Shown here: in pieces, positions 34,362-44,881 of the stretch
How positions within the stretch are numbered: the first letter of the stretch is position 1
Layout of the letters: each line of letters starts with the position of its first letter
DNA from: Botryosphaeria dothidea
Lineage: Eukaryota; Ascomycota; Dothideomycetes; Botryosphaeriales; Botryosphaeriaceae
Direction: 5' to 3'
NCBI GenBank assembly: GCA_011503125.2
Contig: WWBZ02000033.1
Coordinates: 1,674,001 to 1,738,000, forward strand
Length of the DNA stretch: 64,000 bases
The notes under the pieces: generated by a model
What the model was told of the DNA's origin: nothing
Databases searched by the model: none
What the model saw: the letters and a program-made list of their open reading frames with translations, nothing else
Program-made: the position numbers and the translations under genes

Positions 34362-37300
34362 ATGTCGGCCTTGCGAGAGGAGCTCGATGCGGCCCGGAAA
34401 TTCCTTGCTCCTGCTTGGGAGCGTGGTAAATACTGTCCGCCAAGCTCCGGAGCCGTATGCTGAGGAGACATAGGAAACAACGACGTTGTAGTTCGACTGA
34501 GCAATAATACCGACTCTTCCTCCCATACGGATCCTTATAAGGAAGTGTTGTTGACAGCCTTGACCCGTTTGCGTCGAATTCATGAGGCAGACATAGCCCA
34601 TCAGAAAAACACCCCAAACAACGCCGAAGGCGAGTACGATGAAGACTCCAGAAAGACTCTGTACGGCCTTCTGGATTTGATTGATATTCGAGGAATCCTC
34701 CCATCACTGTCGCCTGGCGTTGCGATCAAGCATCACCCCCGGTCTATTATTCCAGGCCTGAACGAATCGCTCTCCGCTCCTAAAGACCTCAGATTGTTGT
34801 GTGAGATAATCGGTGGCCTGGGCGAAATCTACGAAGACCCCAGCGCAGGTCTTGCGCCACTAGTCAGAGAGCGCATTTTGATTGATGCCATCACTGGCGC
34901 TGGGGAGTTGGCATTTACTCCCGGCCTGGACGACGAAACCCACAGCACAAATGAGAAGATCTTTGCGGACTTAGTTAATAAGTGAGTTTAGCGGCGAACT
35001 TAGCACCAGTTTCAATAGTATACATCCTAACATATCTCAGGACGCCAACATCATCTGCATTGCCTCTCCTCACATATCTCTTGCAACCCACGACTCCGCC
35101 ATGGCTCAAATCCCAACTATCCAAGCAACTCTCGCTTATACCTCTTCGTCCTGGCGGCGTGCGCCACACCATCGAGTTCATCGCCTCCTCTTATCCTCAG
35201 TCCCAGCAATCCTCAGATAGTCTCGATAGGACCAAAGGTCCTTCCCTACCTCTTGATGCCCTGACTCGAGCATCCAAACTTCTCTCATCCGTTCCGAGCT
35301 CCATGGGACCAGACTCTTACTTCACAGCTCTTGCACCGCAACTGCTCTCAATGCTTGATGGCACGGAAGGCCCGGAACTCAGTAAAGCAGCGGCACTCAT
35401 CATCGGCCACGGCATTCTCGGAAAGAGGGTCTTCGGCGCTCCTGGAACGATTGGTTGGCGCCTTTTCGCGGAGCCTTTATTCGCGAGTATCAATCCTCCG
35501 GCAGACCAAAAAGTCAAGAAAGAAGATCCAAAATCTTTATCTTACCCCCTTGTCCCGGAACCAGACGTGAAGCTCGCACTCAAGCGCTTAGTCACTCTTA
35601 TCACTTCCCACCCAAGTCCCGGCCTAACGAAGAGATTGCTCGTCAGACTCATGTTGCCACTCTGGTCGCTTCTCGATTATGCCAAATCTCACCCGGTTGA
35701 TCGATTCTGGAAAGAAGCGGCCTGGAAGTTACTCGAGACGTTCTTCCGCCTCGGTGCCGGTGCCGAGCAGCTCGAGCTACTGGCTGTAAACCTTCTTTGG
35801 GATGGACCACCCGCTTGGACTTTCGGACCTGGGAGTGAAGGTGGTGTCGAGATCCGGCACAGAGCAAGAACTATGCTCGACGACAGTCTTAACGTCATCG
35901 AGCAGATGGGCAAAGTGGAGCAGAGGATGACAACGTATCAGGATATCCTTTCTAGCAAAGATATCGAAGACCAAGATATTGGAGACCTATTCCTTCGACT
36001 TAGCAGACGCTGGCTAGTACCCCACTCTGTGGCTGCTGGCACTGTTCGCAAGCTGGATGCCTCTCCAGAGGAGGATCCACTGCAGTCCCTCATCATAGCA
36101 AAGCTTGTCATGGCTATGTTAGAGAAGTTTAAGGATAAACTATCGGCGGACCCAGATAGCATGATCGAGCTTGTCAAACAGCTTCTGGATGAATGGACCG
36201 AGTCCGATAAAGCTAAGAAGAAGAGGGCGGAGGATCTACAGAAAGCAACCTACGCTGGTTTAAGCAACATCGTCCAGCAGCAACCGCTAAAGAGCAAAGC
36301 ACATCAAGATTCTGCCGCGCCCGCCGAAGTCGACTCGGGCGAAGTGCTCCCAGTGGCTCTCAGTCTCCTCAACACCCTCATCTCCGCTCCTAACTTTCGA
36401 CCCACCTCGCAAACATCCACAACCCTCTCCTCCATCCTCCCTATCCTGGAATGCCTCCGCAACCCTGATCCAGGGAGCGATCTTCCTCCATCAGTCTCCA
36501 TGACAGCGTCCAATCTCACATCCCACATCCGCACCACCCTCAACATCGACCACCCATCCACCTCCAGCAAAACCCCCATAACCCCCTCCCTCTCCACCAC
36601 CTCGGAGGACAAGACCCTTCTCACCACCGCCCTCAACGACCTCACCTCCCCGACGCCCCCCATCCGCGCCTCCGCCCTCTCCGCCATCGCCACCCTCGCG
36701 TCCACCAACTCCCCGGCCATCGACCTCTCGCAGCTCACCCTCCTCCTGCTGCGCACCTCCCTGTCCGACCTGGACGAGTACGTGCAGCTGCACGCCCTCA
36801 AGACGCTCGCCGCGCTGGTGGCCCGCGACCCGCGCCTGGTCGCGGGCAAGCTCCTCGTCGACGCCTTCGTCGACGCCACGCAGGAAGGCGGGCTCGAGAC
36901 GCGGCTGCGCGTCGGCGAGGTGCTCGGGCGGGCGGTCGGGGACATGCAGGAGGCGCTGCGCGGTGGCGGGCGCCCGGACGGCGCGCGCACCGTCGTCCGC
37001 AAGATCGCGGCCGCCGCGGCGAGCGTCTCGTCGCGCCGCGGCAGCCGCGAGAAGGACCGGAAAGCTCGCCAGCGCGCTGGGCGGCTGGAGGAGCGGCGGC
37101 GGCGCGATGCGGAGAGGGCGTGGGGAGGCGAGGTGCCGGTGAACCCGGCGTTGCTGGGGGAGGAAGAGGAGAGCGAGCGGGACAAGAAAGACGCGGCTAC
37201 GCTGTCGGCGATTGTGACTGGCTGGGGCGATACCGGGTTGGAGGAGGACGTGCGGTTGCGCGCGTTGGCGTTGAGCGTCTTCATGACGGTCGTCGAGGAT

Positions 37301-37771
37301 CCGGAGACGTTGGCGTGTGTGGAGAAGGAGACGTTGGAGGCTGGGGTCGATGTCGCGGTTTCCAGTTTGGCGCTGGAGATTGATGAGACGCATGCGATCC
37401 TGCGGAGAGCGGCTGTGCTGGTAGTGTACGGGCTGGTCAAGGCACTGGATAAGGTGCATGAGGAGGGCGGCCAAATGGCCGAGGGAGCCGGATTGGCACC
37501 AAGTAAGTGGGAGGAGGTGGAGAGAGTCGTGGGCTGGGTGAGCGACCAAGATGAAGACTCCATTGTGAAGGGGCATGCAGCGGAGGTGCTGAAAGGGCTG
37601 GAAACGTGGCGTGTGAAGAAAGCTCTGGGGGTCAAGGGAGATGGTTCATTCGCGGGGCACATCACGGATGATCTGGGCTTGAGTGGGTTGAGGGGACTTA
37701 GTGTGAACGTCGATCCAGATGATGGTGCCACGCATAACGGCAGGAAGGTTGTGATAGAGGAAGTTGAGTAG
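34362..37771 (+). CDS. RTP1: RTP1-like RNA polymerase II assembly factor (TANGO6 family)
   Basis: Three exons, join(34362..34425, 34492..34981, 35041..37771), encode 1094 residues. Donors are GTAAAT and GTGAGT, and a CTAAC branch site precedes the third exon. The protein is a helical-repeat (ARM/HEAT-like) solenoid throughout. The C-terminal third carries the two RTP1 C-terminal segments. The first lies around LHALKTLAALVARDPRLVAGKL with ETRLRVGEVLGRAVG. The second lies around SLALEIDETHAILRRAAV with VVYGLVKAL. Yeast Rtp1 helps assemble and import RNA polymerases into the nucleus; metazoan TANGO6 is related. The 36.6-37.2 kb part is distinctly GC-rich with a basic, disordered linker (REKDRKARQRAGRLEERR). 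The start MSALREELDAARKFLAP lies on a short first exon, usual in this group. RPB12, encoding a polymerase subunit, lies about 7 kb away. Confidence 0.82.
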
Positions 37772-37858
37772 AGAGTACGTCAGAAGTAATCCACGCAGCG
37801 AGTGGAAAGATAGGGAATTGGTCAAGACTAAGTAGCCAGACCTCTCTTGATTATGGTA

Positions 37859-38278
37859 TCATTTTCCGACGACCGTATTACTCCTTGCGACCCATGCTTT
37901 TCCGAAAGCGGGCGAGAACCCATCATGAACCAATATGCCGATGCTGCTAAGAAAAAGGAAACACCAGGGAACTACTCCGCGCTTGACACGCTTCTTAGTG
38001 GGAGTCTCAACCTTGACATCCTCGACGTCATTGTCGCGTTCACGCTTGATAGAGCTAGTCGTCGCAGAACCACTAGGAGCAGAACGGGAAAAAGATGCAG
38101 CGGTGTTGTTGTTGTTGGGGGCCGGAGTGACAGGAGCTTTGGACGAGTGTGAACCAGAAGCTGCAGAGTAAGCCGAGTTCTTGATCTCGTTCTCGACGAG
38201 CCTCTTCGTACGGGCAATGCTCTGGTTCAGAATCTGGTTGCGCTTTTCCTTCCCGCTCTTCACGCGACGGACTGCCAT
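37859..38278 (-). CDS. small basic hypothetical protein downstream of SmF
   Basis: A single-exon ORF of 139 codons starts at MAVRRVKSGKEKRNQIL, with an in-frame stop immediately upstream. The N-terminus is basic and helical, followed by a Ser/Ala/Asn-rich stretch (PAPNNNN) and a lysine-rich segment (TPTKKRVKRG). The last 35 residues are hydrophobic-aromatic and look unlike the rest, so an intron or earlier end near GTAGTT is possible. It begins only 25 bp after the SmF stop codon on the same strand, which is very tight for independent fungal genes, and converges on RTP1 with 87 bp between stops. It may be real, or a chance frame in the SmF 3' UTR. No homologue is recalled. Confidence 0.35.
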   Translation of the reverse strand: MAVRRVKSGKEKRNQILNQSIARTKRLVENEIKNSAYSAASGSHSSKAPVTPAPNNNNTAASFSRSAPSGSATTSSIKRERDNDVEDVKVETPTKKRVKRGVVPWCFLFLSSIGILVHDGFSPAFGKAWVARSNTVVGK

Positions 38279-38303
38279 CACCAAGTGTAGTCAAAGCAGA
38301 ACC

Positions 38304-38786
38304 TCAACCGCTCATCTCAGTGTCATTCGACTTGCCTCCATCAGCAGCGTCTTTCGAGGAGATCCAGAGCACGTTGTTGCAGCTGTGAATCAGGATGTCA
38401 GGACTATGTTCGCAGATTGCAGAGTACTGAAGGGAGCATACCGGATGAGAACCTGGCCCAGAGTGCCCTGGCTCTCGCCATTGATGAACTCCTCGGTGTT
38501 GGCCAGCTGGAGGTTCATGTAGCTGTCGGCGCTGACGAGGGCGCCGGTGTACTCGGTGTAGCCCCACTTGAGACGGACGCGGATCTCCTTGCCCACCCTG
38601 CCACGAAGATATTGTTAGAAAAGCGAGGACGCGTGGGAGAGGGGCTGGGCGCGCGGCGCAGGTTAGGCGGCGTGCGGGCGGAGTACGTACAATGCGAGGA
38701 GCATGGGGCGCGGGTTAACGGGCATAAAACCCTGGGGAGGTTAGCGCTGATAACAATTGCGCAGATAGCGAGGGGCTTACACTCAT
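38304..38786 (-). CDS. SMX3: small nuclear ribonucleoprotein F (SmF)
   Basis: Four exons, complement(38304..38382, 38442..38597, 38691..38731, 38781..38786), encode 93 residues. The first coding exon is just ATGAGT, followed by a GTAAGC donor. The protein starts [20 protein letters not shown] and contains both Sm motifs: [25 protein letters not shown] (Sm1) and [17 protein letters not shown] (Sm2). The pattern, including [14 protein letters not shown], is specific to SmF. It is one of seven Sm proteins forming the ring on U1, U2, U4 and U5 snRNAs in the spliceosome. The short acidic C-terminal tail ([15 protein letters not shown]) is within family variation. The intron-dense structure in a 280 bp coding region is typical for Sm genes in this clade. 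Confidence 0.95.
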
Positions 38787-39502
38787 GTCGGGCAGGTCTG
38801 GGCGGCCGGTGTAGTTGAGGATAGAGGTCGGTTGGTGGTTGCGGCGGGCACAGGCAGAGGCAGATGTCGCGCCCAGCTCAAACAGCTTTCGAAATTTGAG
38901 CTCGGGCCACCGCTAGTCCCGCTACGTCACTAGCGCCGCCGCTGCAGCTGTGACGATGCGCGCTCGCCAGACTTCGCACTTCTTCCCTCGCGCTGCTACA
39001 CTTTGCACGGCCGGTGTTGGGCTCGATATCGAGCAGAAATTCCCTCAGGCATGACATCGATCCGGCACAACATCCCCGCCCGCGACGCCTAGGGCTCCCC
39101 TCTCGGCAATCTCGTCGGCTACCAGAAATTTGGATGCGCGCATCTTTCTCTCCTTAGCATGGTCTATGTCTGTCTGCGTCATTTCATTGATCAAATAGCG
39201 GGCGCTGCTATCTGAGTCTGAGCTCTTAAACCCAGTGCCCTCATCAGCCCTATGTTTCAAAGGGTCCAGACAGTCGCAAGCCTTGATGAGTCTACAGAAT
39301 TAAAAGCACTTGCCTTCCACTTTCGCATCTGTCGTCGTTATCTCACTGACTTCAGACTTGAACTTCGCCACGGGATCTTTACCACTCGGTGTAACGCTAC
39401 ACAAAGCCAAATTCTCTTTTCCTCGCCATTTCTTGCCAGGCCGCAGCCCAACCAATACATCAACCACGGACATCCCCCCGGAACCTGCGACCATTATTCA
39501 AC
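38787..39502. other. divergent intergenic region between SmF and a small Cys ORF
   Basis: About 716 bases with the SmF promoter at the left and the leader of the 39503 ORF at the right. No gene is recognised. Confidence 0.45.
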
Positions 39503-39703
39503 ATGTGCAAAGGCTACAGAGCCACCTACAACTGTGGATGCTCCAAACCAACAAAAAGCTACTACCGCTGCCGGGATCGGAAAGGCCATACAGTCTGTCC
39601 GGCTATCGACCCTTCGGATGACATTGTCTTGACAGTCCATCTCTGCCTGGGCTGCATGCAGAAGCGCGATTGGAGGCTTGATCCTGAGAAAGATTGCGAT
39701 TGA
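39503..39703 (+). CDS. small Cys-rich hypothetical protein (66 aa)
   Basis: An intron-free ORF starts at ATG in context AACATGTGC. It contains seven Cys: MCKGYRATYNCGC near the start, then YYRC, TVC, a CLGC pair and a Cys near the C-terminus (EKDCD). There is no signal peptide, so disulfide-rich secretion is unlikely; a zinc-binding intracellular peptide is more plausible. The Met-Cys start with an aromatic residue and Cys-Gly-Cys recalls a class of short uncharacterised fungal proteins and the ORF at 498-662. It lies beside the HET pseudogene. Confidence 0.45.
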   Translation: MCKGYRATYNCGCSKPTKSYYRCRDRKGHTVCPAIDPSDDIVLTVHLCLGCMQKRDWRLDPEKDCD

Positions 39704-40269
39704 GGTGTCGAAGATGGATTCGAACAACGAAAAGTTCGAATGATGCTTTAGCTGGGATTATTTGTCCGCCAAAGGAACCAAGAGCGTCGCCGTTATTTCT
39801 CGATACCGGATACCGGTCCATTCGTCTTGCACGTACGCGGGCGCTATATCACGCAAACCTGCGCCGGCACGCCGATTTTCCAATGATAGCTCGCTACAAG
39901 CGGACTCTCACCCTGCAAACTGGCACTGGGGAGCGCCCCATGTCCTTTCGAGCCAGTATTACGACATCCTCTGGTGGCAGGAACGGAGGAGTTTTCAAAA
40001 AGCGATGCCGCTTTTGCCCGACCTTCGCAAATGCAAATACATGCCGCTCATGTCATGACCGCCAAAGGCTACAATCTCTCACACTCAATCGACCACAGGT
40101 ATCAGACGGCTCGTCTGCAGACTCGGATTTCATTCCATCATCTTTCCTTCCATTCCCTTGATTTGAATGCCTGCGTGTCGTTCTCTTTGTCTCATCCCTT
40201 TCAGTGCAGCATTATCCTATCTCTTTTTCTCCAGGCTAATCTCCTTCACTTCATTCTGTCATTCTGTCA
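39704..40269. other. intergenic, no clear gene
   Basis: A 155-codon plus-strand frame (39694-40161) overlaps the end of the small Cys ORF and holds a CxxC...CxxC pattern near its end, but it has low-complexity flanks and no good start. It is not supported as a gene. Confidence 0.35.
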
Positions 40270-41447
40270 TTATATTACATCCGGCAAAGCATCCTCCAAA
40301 GATATTTTCAATCTGAACACCAAACTTCTTTCATCCGAGCGCTTGGATCTCCTCAACGACAAGACCACGTGCTTGCCGGTAGCTGCAAGCCCTACCCTAA
40401 CCCAATCCGTATCCATTTTCGTCGAGGGATTGTCAGAGTAATAGGTGAGGGTCCCATCGTCAGGGAGCCAGGAGACAAAAATACTGCAACTTATCGCTTT
40501 GAGGTCCGATTGAATGCTGAGCGCAAACTTTTTCCCGTCGACTCTGGTATGAAATTGCGCGCCAAACCGGGAGAGGTGGTAGAATGAAGTTCTCCCTGGG
40601 AAGCTAAGACCATTTGTACTCTCAGAAGATAGCAAAGCAGGATTACCGCCTACCAAAGTGAATTCCTCGAGGCTGCGGGGATCGATTTCCACTACGGGAT
40701 TGGGCCAAAATTCTTGATCGAGGCGATCCCCAGACATCCGAAAATGCGAACGTGTTCTGATGAATAGTTCTCGAGCAGAACTTTCTTGGCTTTCTCAATC
40801 GGGAGGATTGCCGAGTAGAATGTTCGCGGTGTCTGGATTCAGCCTCAAATATTCCATAGAAATACCCAAATCTGGCAGTAAGTGAAAGCAGAAAGGCTTC
40901 CAGGAAGGCTCCTCAGGCTCTTCAAAAACCTCCGGCTCCGCAAGCTCACCACGTCGCCCAGGGTGCGGTGAATCCAGATAACTGCAGTTCAGGCGTGCAA
41001 AGACGGTACGGCCGACAGTTATCACAGGCAACCAAATATGCAAGCCCATGTTTGTGAATTCGCAGCTGGTCGGGATGTCTTTTGAGTATCTGTCAATATC
41101 CAAGCGGATCTGCTGCGAGCCTCTTGAGAACTGTTCGGGACCGGTAGCAAAAACACCGCAGAAGGTTCGCCATCTTGTATACGCTGGTAGTTCCCAGGCG
41201 AAGATACTATGACCTACCAAAATCTTGACGATTCCCATTTGTAGCCTCATAAATGCTTTCTCGCCCTCTCCATAGAGAATGGGCGTATGGATGTCGAATA
41301 TCCCCATCAGAGACTATGCTCGGTCTTCTATCGTGCTTGCCTTCCGTGCAGACGCCAGGACAGCCCTATTGAAATATTGCAATTCTTAGTCTCGGTCAGA
41401 CATGTAAGACATTTGAGACGGATGCCTGTGATTTGCTGCAATGTTTC
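40270..41447 (-). pseudogene. broken HET-domain (heterokaryon incompatibility-type) gene remnant
   Basis: The minus strand shows the region just after a fungal HET domain: a piece reading ETLQQITGIRLKCL (from 41447), then RKASTIEDRA, then SLMGIFDIHTPILYGEGEKAF. This matches the family block ITGI...TRIEDxAYxLMGIFDVxMPLLYGEGEKAF. The pieces are not in one frame. A frame change lies near 41352-41358, a TAG stop (41314-41316) replaces the expected Tyr between RA and SLMG, and a TGA lies at 40795-40797, after which a further 150-codon frame continues to 40270. The N-terminal HET domain itself is absent upstream. The longest intact frame (40795-41307) covers only the post-domain part. HET proteins trigger incompatibility cell death between unlike strains; this copy is most likely dead. 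An unusual intron pattern is the alternative, less likely. Confidence 0.72.
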
Positions 41448-42024
41448 TGACTAGAAATATAATGCTCTTGCGTCTGGACGATTGCTTTGACTACACGAAG
41501 TCATGTTGGTTGGAGGCCACTCCCACTGATTGTCGGCTGTAGCCCCCCTTTGTATCAAAGAACGAATTGACTTTCCATTTTGGTATTTTTTAAAATGTTT
41601 AAATTCGTGAGCCAAAGTTCAATAATATGAGGTGTTTCAAATAGAACAATTGTGCTGGTGAACAATCGCAGGTCGAAGCTCAAGGATGAATATCGCCCGC
41701 ATTTCTGCTGATCAAGCTCCAGAATTATAATCCACATGCACAATCATGTCTACTATCACAATACGGCTGAAATTGATTTGGTAGCAATCCAATTCACATG
41801 TTCATCTACAGGGTATTCCGAAAAACACAAAACCGAACGTTCCCTTCACTCCAACCTCCACCGCCGTCCTGTGATTTTCCCATACACTCGTCCGAAACAG
41901 CAAGACGCCTTGATGCAAAACCGGAAAATGCCCAAAGATGCCTCGCATATCCCATACCTCCCATATTCGCTTTACCATTTTGACATTCCAAATATGCTTT
42001 CCCATATGACCCGTACGGAATGCT
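41448..42024. other. AT-rich intergenic region beside the HET remnant
   Basis: AT-richer than its surroundings, with no recognisable coding sequence. The expected N-terminal HET domain is not found here in any minus-strand frame. The right end would be the NAR1 3' UTR. Confidence 0.4.
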
Positions 42025-44068
42025 TTACCATCCACCACCGATAGTGCTCGCCAGCCCGGCAACCCTTTCAACGTCACTCGCTTTCTTCGCCTTTCCAACA
42101 TCGCTCTCAACCTTCCTGTAACTCGTCTTCGTCAAGTCGTCAATCCCCACACCAGTGACTACGCTCCAATGGTCAAGGAAATGGTGAATAAGGGCCGGCG
42201 AGATACCGTTGACCAGGTCATCCCCAGCTTCGTGCTTCATCCTGTTTCCATTCGTAACGGGCGGGCCAGAATCGACGTCCATAGCATCACCATCATCGTC
42301 CTTCACACCCAACTCCATCATCTGCTCCGCCGGACCATCATCTCCCTCGTGTTCTTCGCCCTCCGACGACGAAGAAGCAGAAAAATACGCCTCATCCACC
42401 CTCTTCAACCACTCCTTCTGCTCCTGCGGCCCCGGCTTCTTCGGCAGCACGCCCTCCTCCTCCACCTCCCTCCCATTCCCCACGCCCATCGCCCGCACCT
42501 CCGCTAGATCCGTCACCTTGACCTGCCCACCGCCATTCGTGCAGCCGCCCGGACAAGCCATGACCTCGACATACGCATACTCCCCGTCCCCGCTGCCTCC
42601 TGCCTTCGCCGCAGCAGCGCCACCGGGCCTCCTCGCCACACCCGTCCTCGCGCCGGGCATCCTGCTCGCGCGCGCTGGCTTCAGCCGCCTGACCAGGTTC
42701 TGGATGTTCCTGAACCCGTAGAACCGCGCCGTCTTGACGATCGTCTCGCCGGCCGCGTTCTTGAGGAGGTACTCGACGACGTCTGCGTTGCGGCCGCGCT
42801 CGACGTGCAGCGTCGACCCTGGGTGCCGCGCCGCGAACGTCTGCATGATGTGGTACAAATATCCGCCGCTCGTGCCGGCCACGGACTCGCCGTTCTTCGA
42901 GGCTGTGGCGCCGCGTCGCCGGGGAGGGAAGAGGAAGGCGTCAAGTGCGTGGTCGGGGAAGCGGGAACGTGGGGAGCGTGGCAGGGGTTTGCGTGGGAGA
43001 GAGGGGAAGTGGGTGCCCCGGCTCTGGGCGAGCATGAGAAGTTCACGGGCAGTGATGACGCAGTCGACGTCGCGGACGGGGTCCGAGGAGGAGGATGAGG
43101 TAGTGAGCCAGGCGGAAGAAGTCAGCTCGGAGCGGCTGGCTTCGAGCTTCTTGTCGAAGCAGGGCATCACTGCCAGGTGCCAGACCTTCTCTGGTGAGAT
43201 TCCATATTTGCGGTAGAGCACGGATTTGATAAGTGTGCCGGCAAGGGCCTGAGGTGATTTCATGCGTGAGAGGTGCGGGAGCACGTAAGGGTGCGTCTTT
43301 TCGGCATAGCAGATCCAGCCAGGGCATGCAGATGTGAGGATAGGTTTCTTCGGCACAGCAGACGCGGAGCCTTCTTCACCAGGTGCTGGTGTCGAGGGAT
43401 TCGACAGCGCAGACACGACCTCATCTGCGGCCAGGACCAGCGCCGCCTCCCGAACAGTGTTGGTGTCGATGACCCAGGCAAACCCGCTACCATACGGACC
43501 GCCGCTCCGTACACCTTGCGGCCCGCTCAACAACTGCTCAATCATGTAGCCAGCCTCGCGGTCGCTGACGCCGTACGTCGCCGCCAGGCTAGCGCGCGCC
43601 TGAGGGCTGACGCTGGCGATGAATATCTTGCCCTCACCACTTGTCCCGTTCAATCCGCCGTTCACTCCATTGTGGGTTCCATTCGCAACGCCATTCCCAT
43701 GTTCCTTTGCCAACCACGGCGGCGTCAATGCCGGATACGAGTCGAGGGTGTTCAGGACTTCGGTATGCGACTGCAGTGACACGAGCACGGCCTCGGCAGA
43801 GGTGACACAGCCGGAGCAGGCGAGACAGTCGGTCAGCGAGATCTGCGCGGGCGGCGGGTTTGCAGCGGCAACTTTATCCTCGGTTGTGACTTCGTAAGGG
43901 TTCTACAGTCATAGCAGTCAGTACAACATTTCCTTCGAGGATATCCCCATGTGGAGTGCTCACTGAAGGATCCTCGGAATTAGCTGGTATAGTCTCGATC
44001 GGTTTAATACAAGCGACACCGGGGGATATGAAGTCGTTCAGGTCGTCGGCGGAAAGGATGGCGCTCAT
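42025..44068 (-). CDS. NAR1: cytosolic Fe-S assembly factor NAR1 (iron-only hydrogenase-like)
   Basis: Two exons, complement(42025..43902, 43964..44068), encode 660 residues. Exon 1 is [20 protein letters not shown] onward, with donor TCA|GTGAGC and acceptor CTGTAG. The N-terminal cluster ligands are C20, C61, C64 and C67 (DCLACSGC), the same spacing as in yeast Nar1. The C-terminal H-cluster-like ligands are in [20 protein letters not shown] and [11 protein letters not shown]. In the CIA pathway Nar1 links early scaffold proteins to the CIA targeting complex and so feeds Fe-S clusters to DNA polymerases, helicases and others. The protein is somewhat longer than typical: a Pro/Arg/Ser-rich insertion follows [11 protein letters not shown], and an acidic linker ([14 protein letters not shown]) precedes the C-terminal tail. 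It is divergent from RPB12. Confidence 0.95.
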
Positions 44069-44582
44069 TTTGGGCTCCAGAGGAAAGTGGGAGAGCGGCG
44101 AGAATAGGAACAGGAACGACAGGAAAGGCGGGCGCGCACTCTCGCAATCCACAAATGTTATAGAGGCAAAAGAGACAGCAACATGGAGTGGGATGCGGAA
44201 GTAAGGCCGCTGACAAACGCAAAAAGAAACTATGTTCGCCGGTTCCCTGCCAGTGATAATTCCGCGCGCCGGAGAAAGCATTAAGAGAGACACAAGACGC
44301 TATGTCATCGCGCGCCTGCGATTGCGGTGGCGGACGAGGGCCGACGTCGGCCTATCGATAAGCCTGAGTTTCTAAGCATTTTTTTCCGCCTGACCGCCTA
44401 CCAAGACCAGCAAAGCGCTGTTTTCTTCGTGCGCCGCCGGCCGCATCTCTTCTTTGACCACCGCCATCCCTCGAGCTTTCCCCCGCCAGACCCATCTCGC
44501 CTACCACACTTCAGCTCCTACCGCGCGCAAGCCTCACGCCTCTCTCTCAAAGACCGCAAAAACACGCATACCGTATCACAAA
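44069..44582. other. divergent promoter between NAR1 and RPB12
   Basis: 514 bases between two start codons. The RPB12 side is strongly pyrimidine-rich, typical of leaders of highly expressed fungal genes. No specific site was identified. Confidence 0.45.
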
Positions 44583-44881
44583 ATGTCGCAAGCCTACCAG
44601 CCCCCGCCCAGCGGCTCCGGCTCCGGCAACCAGAGCTCGGGCGCTGTCGCCTTCGAGGACACGACTAAGCCTGTCGCTTACCTGTGCGGCGACTGCGATG
44701 CCAAGGTCGTCCTGCGCCGCGGAGACCAGATCATGTGCCGTGAGTGCGGTCACCGCGTGCTGTACAAGGAGAGGACGAACAGGTAAGGCGATTGTTGTTG
44801 CGCGAGGGCGTATGGATAGGCTAGTAACAGAGCATAAGCTAATACGCGGAATCTAGGATGGTCCAGTTCGAAGCGCGCTGA
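44583..44881 (+). CDS. RPB12: RNA polymerases I, II and III shared subunit RPB12 (ABC10-alpha)
   Basis: Two exons, join(44583..44782, 44857..44881), encode 74 residues. The second exon contributes only the final RMVQFEAR and the stop, joined in phase 2 (AG|G). The C-terminal half is the conserved zinc ribbon: YLCGDCDAKVVLRRGDQ, then [24 protein letters not shown], with four zinc ligands in two CxxC pairs. The first 30 residues are a Gly/Ser/Pro-rich disordered extension common in filamentous fungi. The subunit sits in all three nuclear polymerases and anchors the Rpb3/Rpb11 side. Yeast names are RPC10 or RPB12. Confidence 0.95.

Noticed and set aside
36304..37731. 475-codon minus-strand frame
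   Set aside because: It is the antisense shadow of the RTP1 coding exon in a GC-rich stretch; RTP1 has clear family features on the plus strand.
39694..40161. 155-codon plus-strand frame with CxxC pairs
   Set aside because: It overlaps the better small Cys ORF, its start is not credible, and the Cys pairs are isolated in low-complexity sequence.
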